Part shown: positions 53,033 to 64,000 of the stretch, piece by piece
How positions within the stretch are numbered: position 1 is the stretch's first letter
Layout of the letters: each line of letters opens with the position of its first letter
Source of the DNA: Centrapalus pauciflorus
Taxonomy: Eukaryota; Streptophyta; Magnoliopsida; Asterales; Asteraceae
Assembly: GCA_020465985.1 (NCBI GenBank)
Contig: JAANYP010003256.1
Coordinates: forward strand, 605,001-669,000
DNA: 64,000 nt
Reading direction: 5' to 3'
Translations under genes and position numbers: made by a program
Notes under the pieces: model-generated
The model's input: the letters and a program-made list of their open reading frames with translations, nothing else
What the model was told of the DNA's origin: nothing
Database searches by the model: none

Positions 53033-56000
53033 TTACTCGGATTCGAACAATTTCGGATACTTCTTCAACATCTCTGACTTAGGCTCCCAAGTATGATTCG
53101 CTCCTTTGTGATGCTTCCAACGTACAAGCACCATCTTAATTTCTTTGCTTCTCAACTTCTTTACTTTCGCATCTAACACACACTCCGGCTCTTCAACATA
53201 CCGGAGCCTTTCGTCAATCTTTAGCTCGGTGTGATCAGCCCAATCCTCGTTTTCGGTTGTAAACGACTTTCTAAGGTTCCCCACATGGAACACCGGATGT
53301 ATGCCCGACATTTCTTCAGGTAACTCCAAACGATACGATTGATTTCCTATTCTCTCAGTAATCCTGAATGGTCCGACGAATCTCGGAGCCAACTTTCCTC
53401 TTTTTACAAAACGGGTAACACCTCTCATAGGTGAAACCTTCAAATAAACCCAATCATTTACATCGAAATTGAGTGGCTTGTGCCTCCTGTCGTAATAACT
53501 TTTCTGGCGATCCTGGGCCGCCTTCATATTCTGTCGCACCAACTGAATCTTTTCATTCGTTTCTTGTAGTAATGCCGGCCCAGCAATCGGCGTTTCACCG
53601 GTTTCCCTCCAACATGTAGGAGTCCTACATCTTCTCCCATACAATGCCTCAAACGGCGCTTTCTTGATCGTCGCGTGGTAACTGTTGTTATATGAAAACT
53701 CGATCAGTGGCAAATGATCGTCCCAATTGCCACCAAGGTCTAACACACACGACCGCATCATATCTTCGAGTGTTAGGATGGTCCTTTCACTTTGACCATC
53801 GGTTTGCGGTCGGTAAGCCGTACTCATAGCAATCCTCGATCCTAACCCTTCTTGTAATGCCGACCAAAAGTTGGAAGTAAATCGGCTGTCCCGGTCCGAT
53901 ACAATAGACTTTGGCACCCCGTGTCTAGAAACTATCTCAGCCACATAGATCTGTGCTAACCTTTCTAGAGAATATCCTTCCCGAATCGGAATAAAGTGTG
54001 CGGACTTAGTTAACCTATCGACTATCACCCAAACTGCATCGTGTTGACGCCTAGTCTTCGGCAACTTTGTAACAAAATCCATCGTTATGTGTTCCCACTT
54101 CCATTCCGGAACGGGAAGCGGTTGCAAACTACCGTATGGTTGCTGGTGTTCGGCTTTCACTAACCGACAAGTTCGGCATCTCTCCACGTACTGTCCGGTA
54201 TCTTTCTTTAATCCGGGCCACCAGAAGTCTGCTTTCAGCTCGTTGTACATCTTTGTGCTCCCGGGATGTACAGAAAACTTTGACTGATGAGCTTCTTCTA
54301 TTATCACATTTCTCATGCCTCCATACTTTGGCACCCAGATTCTTCCGTAAACTCCTTTCAGACCCGATTCGCTCGTTTCCATATTCTTGATCTGTGCCCT
54401 TATATCCTCAGCACCAACATTCTCGTCTTTCAAGGCTTCCTCTTGAGTGGCCTTGACATCATCAATAATAGTGGATGTTAACATAGTAGATGTCAACGTG
54501 TAACAGCAATCCTTGGCATATGCTTTGCGACTCAAAGCATCGGCTACCACATTAGCCTTCCCGGGATGATAAAGGATTTCACAATCGTAATCCTTTATAA
54601 GTTCCATCGAACGTCTCTGCCTCATATTGAGCTCCTTCTGACTAAATATGTATTTTAAACTCTTATGGTCAGTGTATAACTGACACTTAGTTCCATACAG
54701 ATAGTGTCTCCACAATTTCAGTGCAAAGGTGACTGCAGTCAACTCCAAGTCATGAGTCGAGTAGTTCTTTTCGTGCTGCTTTAACTGTCTCGAAGCATAA
54801 GCTATAACTTTTCCACGTTGCATCAATACCGCACCAAGTCCCAACTTCGAAGCATCCGTATATACCACAAAGTCCTCATTACCCTCTGGTAGGGCAAGTA
54901 TCGGTGCTTCACTTAACGTCTTTTTCAAAATATCAAACGCCTCCTGCTGCACAGTTTCCCATACAAACGGTGCATTCTTCTTTGTTAACATCGTTAAAGG
55001 GACTGCAATCTTTGAAAAGTCCTTAATGAATCTCCTATAATAGCCTGCCAGCCCAAGGAAACTTCTGACTTCCGTAGCTGTGCGAGGCGGCTCCCAATTC
55101 CTTACCGCTTCTACCTTAGCCGGATCTACAGAAATTCCGGCCCCCGATATCACATGCCCCAAAAATTGAATCTGTTGCAGCCAAAACTCACATTTTGAGA
55201 ACTTGGCATACAACCTTTCCTTTCTTAACAATTCCAATAACTCTTTTAGATGATCAGCGTGTTCGGCTTCAGACTTTGAATACACCAAAATGTCGTCTAT
55301 AAAAACAATTACCGACTTGTCCAACATCGGTCTGCAAACTCGGTTCATCAAATCCATAAAGACAGCCGGGGCATTGGTTAACCCGAAAGGCATAACCAAG
55401 AACTCGTAATGCCCGTAACGTGTCCTAAAAGCTGTTTTAGGCACATCTTCCTCTCTAACTTTTAACTGATGATATCCCGACCTCAAGTCAATCTTAGAAA
55501 ACACACAAGCTCCATGTAACTGGTCAAACAAGTCATCTATCCGCGGCAGCGGATACTTGTTCTTGATCGTCAATTTATTCAGCTCCCGGTAATCGATGCA
55601 CATCCTCATGGTGCCATCTTTCTTCTTAACAAATAATACCGGAGCTCCCCACGGCGATGAACTTGGTCGAATAAAGCCCTTATCCAACAACTCCTGGAGT
55701 TGTGTCATCATCTCTTTCATCTCGGTTGGGGCAAGGCGATAAGGAGAACGAGCTACCGGTGCAGCTCCAGGGATCAGATCAATTCTAAATTCCACTTGTC
55801 TCTCAGGCGGCACGCCAGACAAGTCTTCCGGAAACACATCCGGGAATTGTGAAACAACAGGCACATCGGCCAACGTCTTCTTCTCAGCCTTGGCATCTAT
55901 AGCATATGCCGGGTAGGCGTCACATCCCTTTGCAACAAGCTTTCGAGCTTTTGCAACAGTCAACAAACACAGATCCCCACTTCTCCTATCCCCATAAATA

Positions 56001-56776
56001 CAGATCTCACGCCCCTCCGGAGTAGTTATCTTGATCATACGCTTCTTACACACTATATGGGCTTCATTCTCTATCAACCAATCCATCCCGATAATCACAT
56101 CAAATTCACTAAACTCGATCGGAATCAAGTTCAAATTGAAGACTACATCTTCAATCACTAAGGTGCAGTTTCGGTATACATGATCTACTTTGACTAAGGT
56201 GTTGCTAGCAGTTTCAATATCTAATACAGCAGATAGCTTAGACAAAGGCATGGCAAGTTGTTGTGCAAACATAGTAGATACAAACGATCTATTGGCACCC
56301 GAGTCAAATAATACTCTTGCAAGTAAAGAGTTTACAATAAACATACCCGTGACCACCTCCGGGTTTTTCCTAGCCTCCTCTGCAGTGATTTGAAATGCAC
56401 GAGCCGGTGCCCTTTGCGACTGACCCCGACCTCGGTTAACTGAACCGCCGCTTGAACCTCCTGAAGATCGTGTTGATGTTGGAGCAGCAACTGCTGGAGT
56501 ATTCTTTCGACAATTTCTACTATAGTGCCCCCATACTCCACACTTATGGCAAGCATCAGATCTCCGTGGGCATTCATTTTGAAAGTGGCCCAACTCTCCG
56601 CAGCAAAAACACGCACGCCCGTTGGTGCACTTGCCGAAGTGTTCCAGATGACACTTGTTACAATACTGTGGCTCGGTGTTGATAGAGTATGCACGAGCAC
56701 GACCGGAAGAACCAGACTGTCGACGGAAGGACTGTTGCGGCGAGTACTGCGATGATCGTGAAGAACCAGAATAACC
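53033..56776 (-). CDS. Pol polyprotein of the Tekay-like element, about 1,245 open codons
   Basis: The open stretch runs from the stop at about 56777 to 53033; the first possible initiation in it is internal, so it would normally be made as Gag-Pol. In order: CHLEHFGKC and CFCCGELGHFQNEC, CHKCGVWGHYSRNC (zinc knuckles); protease VLFDSGANRSF; RT with MCIDYRELNKLTIKNKYPLP, FSKIDLRSGYHQ and VFIDDILVYS (catalytic DD present); RNase H with VVYTDASKLGLGAVL and FTDHKSL-like YTDHKSLKY; integrase with the zinc motif H...CRTCRLVK, DRDSRFTSNFW, PQTDGQSERTI; and the end with VLVRWKHHKGANHTWEP and KYPKLFESE, a chromodomain-like tail. Catalytic residues look complete, so it could serve non-autonomous relatives if expressed. 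That is inference. Confidence 0.9.
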   Translation of the reverse strand, partial: GYSGSSRSSQYSPQQSFRRQSGSSGRARAYSINTEPQYCNKCHLEHFGKCTNGRACFCCGELGHFQNECPRRSDACHKCGVWGHYSRNCRKNTPAVAAPTSTRSSGGSSGGSVNRGRGQSQRAPARAFQITAEEARKNPEVVTGMFIVNSLLARVLFDSGANRSFVSTMFAQQLAMPLSKLSAVLDIETASNTLVKVDHVYRNCTLVIEDVVFNLNLIPIEFSEFDVIIGMDWLIENEAHIVCKKRMIKITTPEGREICIYGDRRSGDLCLLTVAKARKLVAKGCDAYPAYAIDAKAEKKTLADVPVVSQFPDVFPEDLSGVPPERQVEFRIDLIPGAAPVARSPYRLAPTEMKEMMTQLQELLDKGFIRPSSSPWGAPVLFVKKKDGTMRMCIDYRELNKLTIKNKYPLPRIDDLFDQLHGACVFSKIDLRSGYHQLKVREEDVPKTAFRTRYGHYEFLVMPFGLTNAPAVFMDLMNRVCRPMLDKSVIVFIDDILVYSKSEAEHADHLKELLELLRKERLYAKFSKCEFWLQQIQFLGHVISGAGISVDPAKVEAVRNWEPPRTATEVRSFLGLAGYYRRFIKDFSKIAVPLTMLTKKNAPFVWETVQQEAFDILKKTLSEAPILALPEGNEDFVVYTDASKLGLGAVLMQRGKVIAYASRQLKQHEKNYSTHDLELTAVTFALKLWRHYLYGTKCQLYTDHKSLKYIFSQKELNMRQRRSMELIKDYDCEILYHPGKANVVADALSRKAYAKDCCYTLTSTMLTSTIIDDVKATQEEALKDENVGAEDIRAQIKNMETSESGLKGVYGRIWVPKYGGMRNVIIEEAHQSKFSVHPGSTKMYNELKADFWWPGLKKDTGQYVERCRTCRLVKAEHQQPYGSLQPLPVPEWKWEHITMDFVTKLPKTRRQHDAVWVIVDRLTKSAHFIPIREGYSLERLAQIYVAEIVSRHGVPKSIVSDRDSRFTSNFWSALQEGLGSRIAMSTAYRPQTDGQSERTILTLEDMMRSCVLDLGGNWDDHLPLIEFSYNNSYHATIKKAPFEALYGRRCRTPTCWRETGETPIAGPALLQETNEKIQLVRQNMKAAQDRQKSYYDRRHKPLNFDVNDWVYLKVSPMRGVTRFVKRGKLAPRFVGPFRITERIGNQSYRLELPEEMSGIHPVFHVGNLRKSFTTENEDWADHTELKIDERLRYVEEPECVLDAKVKKLRSKEIKMVLVRWKHHKGANHTWEPKSEMLKKYPKLFESE

Positions 56777-57586
56777 TCATTCGCGTTGGCGTTTCGGTGG
56801 TGAAGGTTGAGTTGGGTTGACTGAAGCAGCAGCGGACCCCATCACGTATCCTGACATACCCAAGATCTGTTCCACATTCCTGGCGGCTTCCAGTAAACCA
56901 GCAAATGTGGGGTAGCGTACGTTGCTCATCACCCTTCGAATCTCCAAATCAAGACCAGCCTCAAACCTGGTCACTTTCCTCTCCTCGGTATCCACTTGAT
57001 GAGGCGCGAACAAACTCAGCCTCGTAAACTCTACAGCGTACTGGGACACAGACTTAGTCCCCTGAATCAGCGTCATGAACTTAGCTTCAAGTCTTCGGCG
57101 CTCATCGGCCGGGCAGTACTGCTGAGTGAAGATATCAGTAAACTCAGCCCATTTCATTACAGCAACCTTCTCCATTGTTAGTGCATTCACCATCGAGTTC
57201 CACCACATTATTGCGTCTTTGGTGAACATGGCAGTAGCGAATCGGACCATATCCTTCTCAGCACAATCGCTGATTCGGAAAGTCCTTTCTGTAGCTGTTA
57301 TCCACTCCAGTGCAGTAACAGCATCACCCAACCCAGTAAACTCAACGGCTCCATTTCCCTTAAAGTCCTTGAAACGGCAACCCCTGGGCTTATTTGATGA
57401 CCCAGTGTTGTCACCTTGCTCGTCATCGTTTCCCTCTCTTTCCTTATTCTTTCTCTTATCTTCTCTTCGTTTAGCTTCGGCCTCATCTCGAGCCCGAAAC
57501 TAGTCCTGAATCATCCGATTTTGCTCAGCCATCATGGCTAGCATCATTTCTCTCGTCTCTTCTGGTGTCATTCCTCCTCCAGACAT
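56777..57586 (-). pseudogene. gag of the Tekay-like element, with two in-frame stops
   Basis: Starts MSGGGMTPEETREMMLAMMA. A TAG interrupts it at codon 29, where the gag of element 1 has Gln. The domain then continues in frame (GDAVTALEWITATERTFRIS, MWWNSMVNAL, QYAVEFTRLSLFAPHQ) to a TGA at about 56777 in the Ser/Arg-rich linker before the zinc knuckles. Both stops are single-codon changes in an otherwise continuous frame shared with pol. Initiation after the first stop is conceivable but would lose the N-terminus. Confidence 0.85.
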
Positions 57587-57806
57587 GTTCTGAAATATGA
57601 AACATATAACTTATTTAGTAACATGTCATTTATTTATAGACACCACCCAATTGTCCCGTATGATAGTCAATATTCTTATGATTACTAGATCGTAACCTAT
57701 CTTAGTTCAGATCATTACTTAGTATCACTACATGTCAACACTTAATGTTTGAGACCAAGACCTCACGGACACTTGAATCTCAAACTACTGCTTTGATACC
57801 ATACGC

Positions 57807-59944
57807 TGTGACACCCTTGCCACATTAACCACCAATTACCATTCACCCAGGATTAATCACCAACAAACACATAACATAATGATCTGATAGCTTAATAATA
57901 GCGCGGAAGCATTAAAGTACATAAATTTAAAGTATTACAACTGAATCTAACACCCTACGGTGCTACAAGGTTACATGTCTAAGTCTACATACTCAAACAT
58001 TTTACATTATCCCAAATTTATTACAACAATAATTCCATAATCCAAATACCAAAGAAAACGGTAGAAATCTTCAATCACTTCAATAGATTTCCTAGCTAGA
58101 TGGTCCCGCAGCGGATTTCCCTTTTCCTGTAAAAATATAACAACTGAAAGGGTAAGCTAAAGCTTAGTGAATACCAGATGATTTTCACACATTCTACAAA
58201 TCTTTATGATGCCCCCAGAGTATCCGCGGTAACACATACCGTATACTCCACACGTATCCCAGATACGCAAACCTGAGCCGCAGCTCCTTCGAGCTGACAC
58301 TCGGCATAAAAATACCAACCATCTGAGGCAGACATTACATCGGGGATGACCTACTGTCTATCCTGACCACAGAGGTGTCAAACTCTTGGTCATATAGCAC
58401 AGTAACATCAGAGTACAGATGCGACCACGCAGGTCCATCGAAAAGGATGCACAACAAATGAACGGACATGCAACAAATATGAATGTGCATCAACATAAAC
58501 GCATGTTAGTAGAATGCCAAACGAACATGAAACAACAGGCCTCAGCAGGCAATGCAAACATAAAGCAGATGCAGACATGTTAAAAATCAAAGGTACTCAC
58601 AGTGGGTGCGTTTTTATCTTTAATCAAATTTTATTTCTCCTCGGGATTTCAACCGGATCAACCAAGTACCCCACTGTGGGTTAAACAACACCACAAGGGA
58701 CCTGTAAGTCATTTGTAACAACACATTGTGTTAACATCTTGTTTAATTCCATAAAACTTAATTTTTATAAGTTTTTACCATTTTTGATCCCAATTTCGGA
58801 TCCATGTCCGAATTCGGATCCCACCCGAATTCGAACCCCAGTTCGGATCCCACATGATTCCCAATTCGGTCCACATACATATAAGTCCCAATTCGGATCT
58901 TTTGTAAATTCGGACCAATACAATTTCGGATAATGGTCAAATTCGGACCATTAATTAGAATCGAACCACATGCTAACTTCGGACCACATCCGAATTCGGT
59001 CCCCAACCGAATTCGGACCCCATCCTAAATTCAAACACTTAGAATATTTTTGCCATATAAATTTTCCAGAATTCCGGACCTCATCCTAAGTTCGAAGATG
59101 TCCGAATTCGGATCAGATCCGAGTTCATCATGGATCCGAATTCGGACCTTCTGATGTTCAAACTTGTGCAGTTTTATTATTTCCAGATTTTAATCCAAGT
59201 CCTTTTTGGTACTAATTCAATACATGAAATAAATTATACCAACTAAAATACACTTAATTTCAACCACTTTAACACTAACATTAACCTCTTTCATGCACCA
59301 AATCACACCCTTTATAACCGTTTTTCTTTATTTTCGAACACACACTAAAACACACACTAAATGCTCAAATCCATACTTTCAGTTCGAATCAGGGGCTGAA
59401 ATTTTGTACATAGCATCATAAATACTCGATTTAAACTAATCCACAATAAAATCATACATGCATCCATGTTTGAATCTCCAAATCAAATTTTCGGTTCATA
59501 TAAAAACCGAACCAAATATTCCCACAAATCGAATTTTAAAGAGATATTTACCTTAATTCGGTGATTGCAGATGTTATAATTCCTTCCTAACAATCTTGTT
59601 TCAGATTTTCAGATTCCAAATCCAAGTTTTGAGGTTCTTCGATTGTAGAGAGAGAGAGAGCCGAGAGAGAGATTTCTAGAGAGAGAAATGGCTTGGTGAA
59701 AATGAAAGACAAATTTGTCTTTCATTCCTTTTTATTCATCACTTTAATCTTTTGGCACATTTAACCCCTCAACTCATCCGGTTCCATAAATACTGATTAT
59801 GATTATATAAATAAAGAATCCATCTTTATTTATTATCCTTAATATTTAAATAATTATATTCACTTAATAATTTAAAATTCTAAATATCCAAATAATTCAA
59901 TCTAATTATCCCAATTACAATAAATTAAATCCGAGGATGTTACA
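57807..59944 (-). repeat. LTR C of the Tekay-like array
   Basis: TGTGACACCC to GATGTTACA, 2,138 bp. It carries the TTCGGA motif array (58794-59150) and a GA-rich patch (59647-59686). The right flank is AAAAC within a copia LTR, which does not match the ACTCC left of LTR A. Confidence 0.92.
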
Positions 59945-60257
59945 AAAACAATACATGAGGACTTGGAAACATATTCCATAAAGTGTTTAGCATGTTCACA
60001 AAGAACAGGTTCTGTTCACAAAGAACAGAATACTTGTAAACTACGCAAGCTGCTCACCAGTGTAGAGCAGCGTAGACAGTTTATGTCCAGCCTGTACAGC
60101 AGACTGAACAGCTTGGGCAAAACTGCCTTTGTTACAACACATGCAACACATAGAACAGCTTCAGGCTGATATTGCAAATCATTTTCAGGTTTTAATAAGG
60201 CATATAACTGGCCTTAAATTCAACCTTCAAAAGCATCAACAGGTTTGATTAATAATC

Positions 60258-60270
60258 TCCCCCTCAGATG
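60258..60270 (-). other. Polypurine tract of the copia element
   Basis: TGAGGGGGAGAT on the minus strand just before LTR-like sequence. This is the typical second-strand primer site of Ty1/copia elements. Confidence 0.72.
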
Positions 60271-60301
60271 CAGAACAGGTTTGACTGAGGCCTTTTTGTT
60301 C

Positions 60302-60544
60302 CTAACAAGGCTGCCCGGCGATTCTTGTCCTCAATACAGTCGGCGTCACTATACAATCAACATGCAAGTGATCCCAAAACTGCGTAACATAAGGCAGTAC
60401 GATTTGCACAATGTGAGAAAGTGCATATGAAACCCTTGAATTTGTTAAGAAATCCACCATTTGTCGAAACGCCTGAGCTTCAGGAAGCTCACGATCCGGC
60501 GAAACAACCATATTATGCTTTTGAAAGAAAGCTCTTTCCCCCAT
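60302..60544 (-). pseudogene. Extra (env-like) ORF of the copia element, N-terminal 80 codons
   Basis: Reads MGERAFFQKHNMVV, AFRQMVDFLTNSRVSYALSH, then VTQFWDHLHVD before a stop. The pattern FL..S...YAL...P.....V.QFW resembles the uncharacterised ORF found in SIRE-type elements of composite plants. The normal protein is several hundred residues, so this is truncated, with the polypurine tract directly after it. The match is from memory of the family's style and is tentative. Confidence 0.5.
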
Positions 60545-61468
60545 ATCTGCACATTAAAGAATAAAATATATTAGAAGGGACAAAATAAAAATGAAACTTG
60601 TTTAAATTCAAATTTGTTCTATTTTGAACTTATATAAGTTCAAAATCCAACACATATGAATTTCTACAAGTTTGACGTTAAAATCATGCAAATATTTCGA
60701 TTTTAATAGCAAACTCGAATGACATGTTCGAATTTGACTTGAATTCGAGTTTGCTGACAAGTTCGAATTTACTGACAACTTCGAACTATATGAATAAAGT
60801 TGAAGTCGGCACTTTCAAACAGAAATCCAAGATTTAAACCATATTAGACTTAGAAAATAATATCCACTAGTCCTATTAGGTTCTAATCGAAGATATATGT
60901 CACTTATTTGAAGTTTCACCGGTTAAACTTTGTGATTTTGAATCACAAAGTTCGAAACCCTTAAAACTTCAAAATGAGTCGATTTTTGCTAAAATTGAGT
61001 CCTAAACTACCTAAATCTTATATAATAATGATGGTTATACCTAGATTTGGCTGTAGTATCGAACACTCGTGAACAAAACTTCGACAAATAGTGAAAAGTT
61101 CGAATCGGTAACTCGAAGAATAAACTCGAAATTGCACACATGTAAGTTCGAAATGATAAACTCGAATGTAGGTGACAATGAATGAGTCACTGTTGACCTT
61201 TATATACTAACCATGTTCGAACTTGTCTTAAATTCGACTTTACTGACATTTTCGAATATTAATTCGACTTTGTCTTAAAGTCGAATTTAAGTGAAAATTT
61301 TGAAAATCTTTGAATAAAATTCAACTTTTTCAACTTTTCCAACTTTTTGAAATTTTTCGTGTAACGGGACAATCTATGCAAAATTTATTTACACTAAGCA
61401 CAAGATTTTCACGCAATATTGGTTTATTCAACTAAAAATGCATCCTTATTAACTTTGACATTTTTCCT

Positions 61469-61550
61469 AAATAAAATAAAATAAAATAATAAAAATAAAA
61501 TAAATAAAATAAAGTAAAATAAAGTAAAATAAAATAAAATAAGGTAAAAT
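61469..61550. repeat. (AAAAT)n-type microsatellite
   Basis: Interrupted AAAAT and AAAGT units, about 80 bp. Confidence 0.9.
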
Positions 61551-61923
61551 TTTGAACAAAATTAAAAGTTAACTAATCTACAATACTTTTAAATTTACAT
61601 CCTATACTAACAGAATATTTTTGTCGAGAAAATCAAAGACAGGTTCAATCAGATAGCGGTGTCAAATACACACTTTTAGCATCTTACTTTCACACTTAGG
61701 AATTTTTCATTCATTTGATTGTTTGTCGTGATACACATTAGTAGACGATTGTTGGTATTATTTTCCCTTTAAACATTTTACACTTTGGAATATCCCTTGG
61801 CCTTTTTATTTATAAAGAAATTACCATACGTGACTCATACTTAGATATACTTTTATGATCAAGGCATACACACAATGATTATAACTTTTCGGTATTGCAA
61901 ACTTTCTTTAAAAGACAAACGTC

Positions 61924-62105
61924 GGACACAGTTCTGTATTTACATACAACAGAGTGTCTTAGCTTGTCTTAAAGTTTATTTTAAAGCTAGCAAGACAGCG
62001 GTGACAGGTCTGTACCAACGTACAACAAAGCGACTTATCTTGCTAACTCGAGTCAAACCAGAGGGAACACAGCTGTACTTACGTACAACAGAGTTACTTG
62101 CTTTG
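61924..62105. repeat. Three imperfect direct repeats of about 60-80 bp
   Basis: Each has a core C(A/T)GTA..(A/T)AC(G/A)TACAACA(G/A)AG followed by TCTTAGCTTG-like text; starts near 61924, 62002 and 62064. Confidence 0.65.
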
Positions 62106-62655
62106 ACTCTCAATTCGGTATCATGATATTTCTATTCTTTTCTTTTCTTTAAGATGTATTTGATGTTGCTATACATCCCCCAGAAAATTTTCATACCTCA
62201 TTTAGGATCAATGTCTGTATGTCTCTCACATAAAAATTAAGACCATTTGGTCATACATCTAAGCTAGACGTCTGACTTTTTCTTGAATATTTTATTAGCC
62301 TTGAGACTCCCTTTGTGTATTATGCCTACCAACATATCAAACTAGGTAATGTATAACACTTAGAATTTTAGGTGCATTATGTGTGAAAGCTTAACACTTA
62401 GAGATTGTAACGACTGTGCTAATTTTCGTCACTTTGAACCTATGTATCTAAGACTTAACTCATATTCTAATATTCTCTTTTTTTGAACTTTTTATGGTTT
62501 TTCTCACTTTTTTATTTGTTTTTCATAAATAAGAATAAGAAAATAAACTAACAAACTAACTTACTATAAACAGAAAGAAATTCTACTAAGCTACTAAACT
62601 TACTATAAAGAGAAAGAAATCTACTACTATAAAAAGAAATTATACTAAGGTCAAG

Positions 62656-64000
62656 TTACTCTGGATTACGCATTCCGTTTAGTTGAACTAACAACTCAAA
62701 ACGTGACTTATCAAAAGCTTTGGTAAATAAATCAGCATTATTATCTTCCGTTGCTACTTTTACCAGCTTAATTAAATTCTTTTCAGCACAATCACGTATA
62801 AAATAATGTCGTATGTCTATGTGCTTCGTTTTACTGTGTTAAACTGGATTATTGGTTATTGCAATATGACTATAAATCAAACCGTAATCCCGCAATTTTT
62901 GTTGTATCCACAAAACCTGTGAACAACAACTACCAGCAGCAACATATTCGGCCTCGCACGTTGATACGGCTACCGAAGTCTGTTTCTTGCATTGCCAGGA
63001 AACGAGTCTCCCTCCAAGGAACTGACAACCTCCAGTTGTTGACTTGCGATTCAAGCTGCATCATCCATAGTCTGAATCTGTGAATGCCTCCAATTCCAGA
63101 TCACCATCCGCGTGATACCAAAGTCCCAGCTTCGGTTTCGACTTGAGGTATCTCAGAATCCGCTTCACAGCTTTCATGTGCATCTCTTTTGGATTAGCTT
63201 AAAACCTAGCACAAATACACACAACAAACATTATGTCAGGTCTAGAAGGAGTTAAATACATGAGTGACCTAATCATGGCCCGATATAACGTCGGATCCAC
63301 ATCGGTATCACTTTCTGTTCCCGGTCCGAGATTATGATTCACTTGAATCGGCGTGCTGAAGTGAGCTGTCAGCTTGGTTCCTTCCATCCCGAAGCGCTCT
63401 AATATGTCGTAGACATACTTCATCTGATGATAAACATGCCCTCCTTCCTCTGTTCGACTTGCAAACCCAGAAAGAACTTTAACTCACCCGTAGCACTCAC
63501 CTCAAACTTAGACTTCATCACCTTTTCAAAGTCTGTGCACATCTGCTCGTTCGATGACCCGAAAATGATATCATCGACGTACAATTGTACCAAGATGAAA
63601 TGTTCACCTTTTCGTTTCACGAACAGCGTACTATCTATTCTCCCTCTTTCAAATCTGTTGTCTAAAAGATGATTAGATAGTGTCTCGTACCACGCCCTTG
63701 GAGCTTGATGTAGTCCATACAAAGCCTTATCTAACCGATACTCTCTGTCTGGATACTTCGGATCCGTAAACCCGGGCGGCTGTTCCACATACACCAGTTC
63801 CTTCACCATCCTATAAAGAAAAACCGTCTTTATGTCAAGTTGATAAACCTTAAAACCTTTGAAGGAAGCAAATGCTAGAAACAAACGGATTGCTTCAAGC
63901 CTTGCCACTGGCGCGAACACTTCATTGTAATCGATTCCTTCCTCTTGGTTGAAACCCTTTACCACAAGACTTGCTTTGTTGCGAGTGACTATTCCTCAAT
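62656..64000 (-). pseudogene. Copia reverse transcriptase and RNase H, partial and broken
   Basis: Enters from the window edge. 63965-63420 is open: VKGFNQEEGIDYNEVFAPVA, RLEAIRLFLAFAS, ALYGLHQAPRAWYETLSNHL and the catalytic block LYVDDIIFGSSNEQM. 63423-63199 continues with MKYVYDILERFGM and SRPDIMFVVCI, then a stop. RILRYLKSKPKLGLWYH follows near 63150. RNase H is at 63054-62660 (RKSTTGGCQFLGGRLVSWQC, STCEAEYVAA, HYFIRDCAEK), ending NPE and TAA at 62658-62656. At least three stops or shifts disable it. Confidence 0.88.

Larger units (their letters stand above)
52997..57806 (-). mobile_element. Internal region 2: near-intact Tekay-like chromovirus
   Basis: Gag, zinc knuckles, protease, reverse transcriptase, RNase H, integrase and chromodomain-like tail lie in one reading frame on the minus strand (57586-53033), broken by two in-frame stops. 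A primer-binding site with one change (TGGTATCAAAGCA, 57801-57789) adjoins LTR C. The LTR B right part and LTR C are almost identical, so this copy is young. LTR length, domain order and tail suggest the Tekay clade (inference). Confidence 0.9.
60545..62655. other. Spacer of the copia element
   Basis: No coding region. It holds TTCGAA-like motifs (about 60720-61260), an (AAAAT)n stretch (61469-61550) and three imperfect repeats with TACGTACAACAGAG-like cores starting near 61924, 62002 and 62064. Confidence 0.65.
59945..64000 (-). mobile_element. Ty1/copia element (SIRE-like), 3' half, cut by LTR C and by the window edge
   Basis: On the minus strand: reverse transcriptase and RNase H (64000-62656), a 2.1-kb spacer with microsatellite and 70-bp repeats, a short env-like/ORF3-type frame (60544-60302), a polypurine tract (about 60270-60258), and the start of a 3' LTR truncated at 59945 by the Ty3/gypsy LTR. 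The RT sequence and the extra frame after pol resemble SIRE/Maximus elements (inference). Confidence 0.8.

Noticed and set aside
61924..62105. CRISPR-like or satellite array in the copia spacer
   Set aside because: Only three imperfect units with no uniform spacers; ordinary internal repeats of a plant retrotransposon.

Overview
This is nuclear DNA from a flowering plant, AT-rich, with introns, F-box genes and dense transposons. The F-box family style, Tekay-like chromoviruses with LTRs over 2 kb and a SIRE-like Ty1/copia element suggest an asterid, most likely Asteraceae. That placement is an inference from protein resemblance only.

Two host genes look intact. One (1872-4588, +) is an eight-exon gene for a 415-residue basic protein of unknown function whose intron phases all close. 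The other (23806-25023, +) is a single-exon F-box gene of 405 codons. Three broken relatives of the F-box gene lie at 6702-7842, 31982-33700 and 36231-36300, so this is a local F-box family with one survivor. Three of the four share the same leader just before the start codon.

The rest is transposons, many with exact borders readable from target-site duplications (TSDs). Mutator-type foldback elements with perfect 9-bp TSDs lie at 2784-3113 (inside intron 3), 9892-11378 with 10227-10743 nested in it, 34230-34707 and 36562-37661. A long-TIR element at 38048-39724 lacks a clear TSD. hAT elements with 8-bp TSDs lie at 38340-39109 and 40856-41161, a Tourist-type MITE at 8254-8350, Helitrons at 5242-5730 and about 12063-13569, a tandem SINE at 35411-35809, and a LINE fragment at 41925-42738.

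Four LTR-retrotransposon regions dominate. (i) 13610-21843 is a young Ty3/gypsy element with an intact gag but almost no pol (TR-GAG type). (ii) 26621-31638 is a short-LTR chromovirus with decayed gag-pol. (iii) 42739-59944 is an LTR-internal-LTR-internal-LTR array of Tekay-like elements. Its middle LTR is a hybrid interrupted by about 2.8 kb of gag-pol sequence full of single-base indels, which looks like an assembly fault. (iv) 59945-64000 is the 3' part of a Ty1/copia element running off the window on the minus strand.

No rRNA, CRISPR or prokaryotic features were seen. The most unusual signals are the gag-only retrotransposon, arrays of TTCGAA-like motifs in several unrelated LTR families, MITEs sandwiched between TA microsatellites, the tandem SINE with three copies of its target site, and the hybrid LTR with noisy insert.
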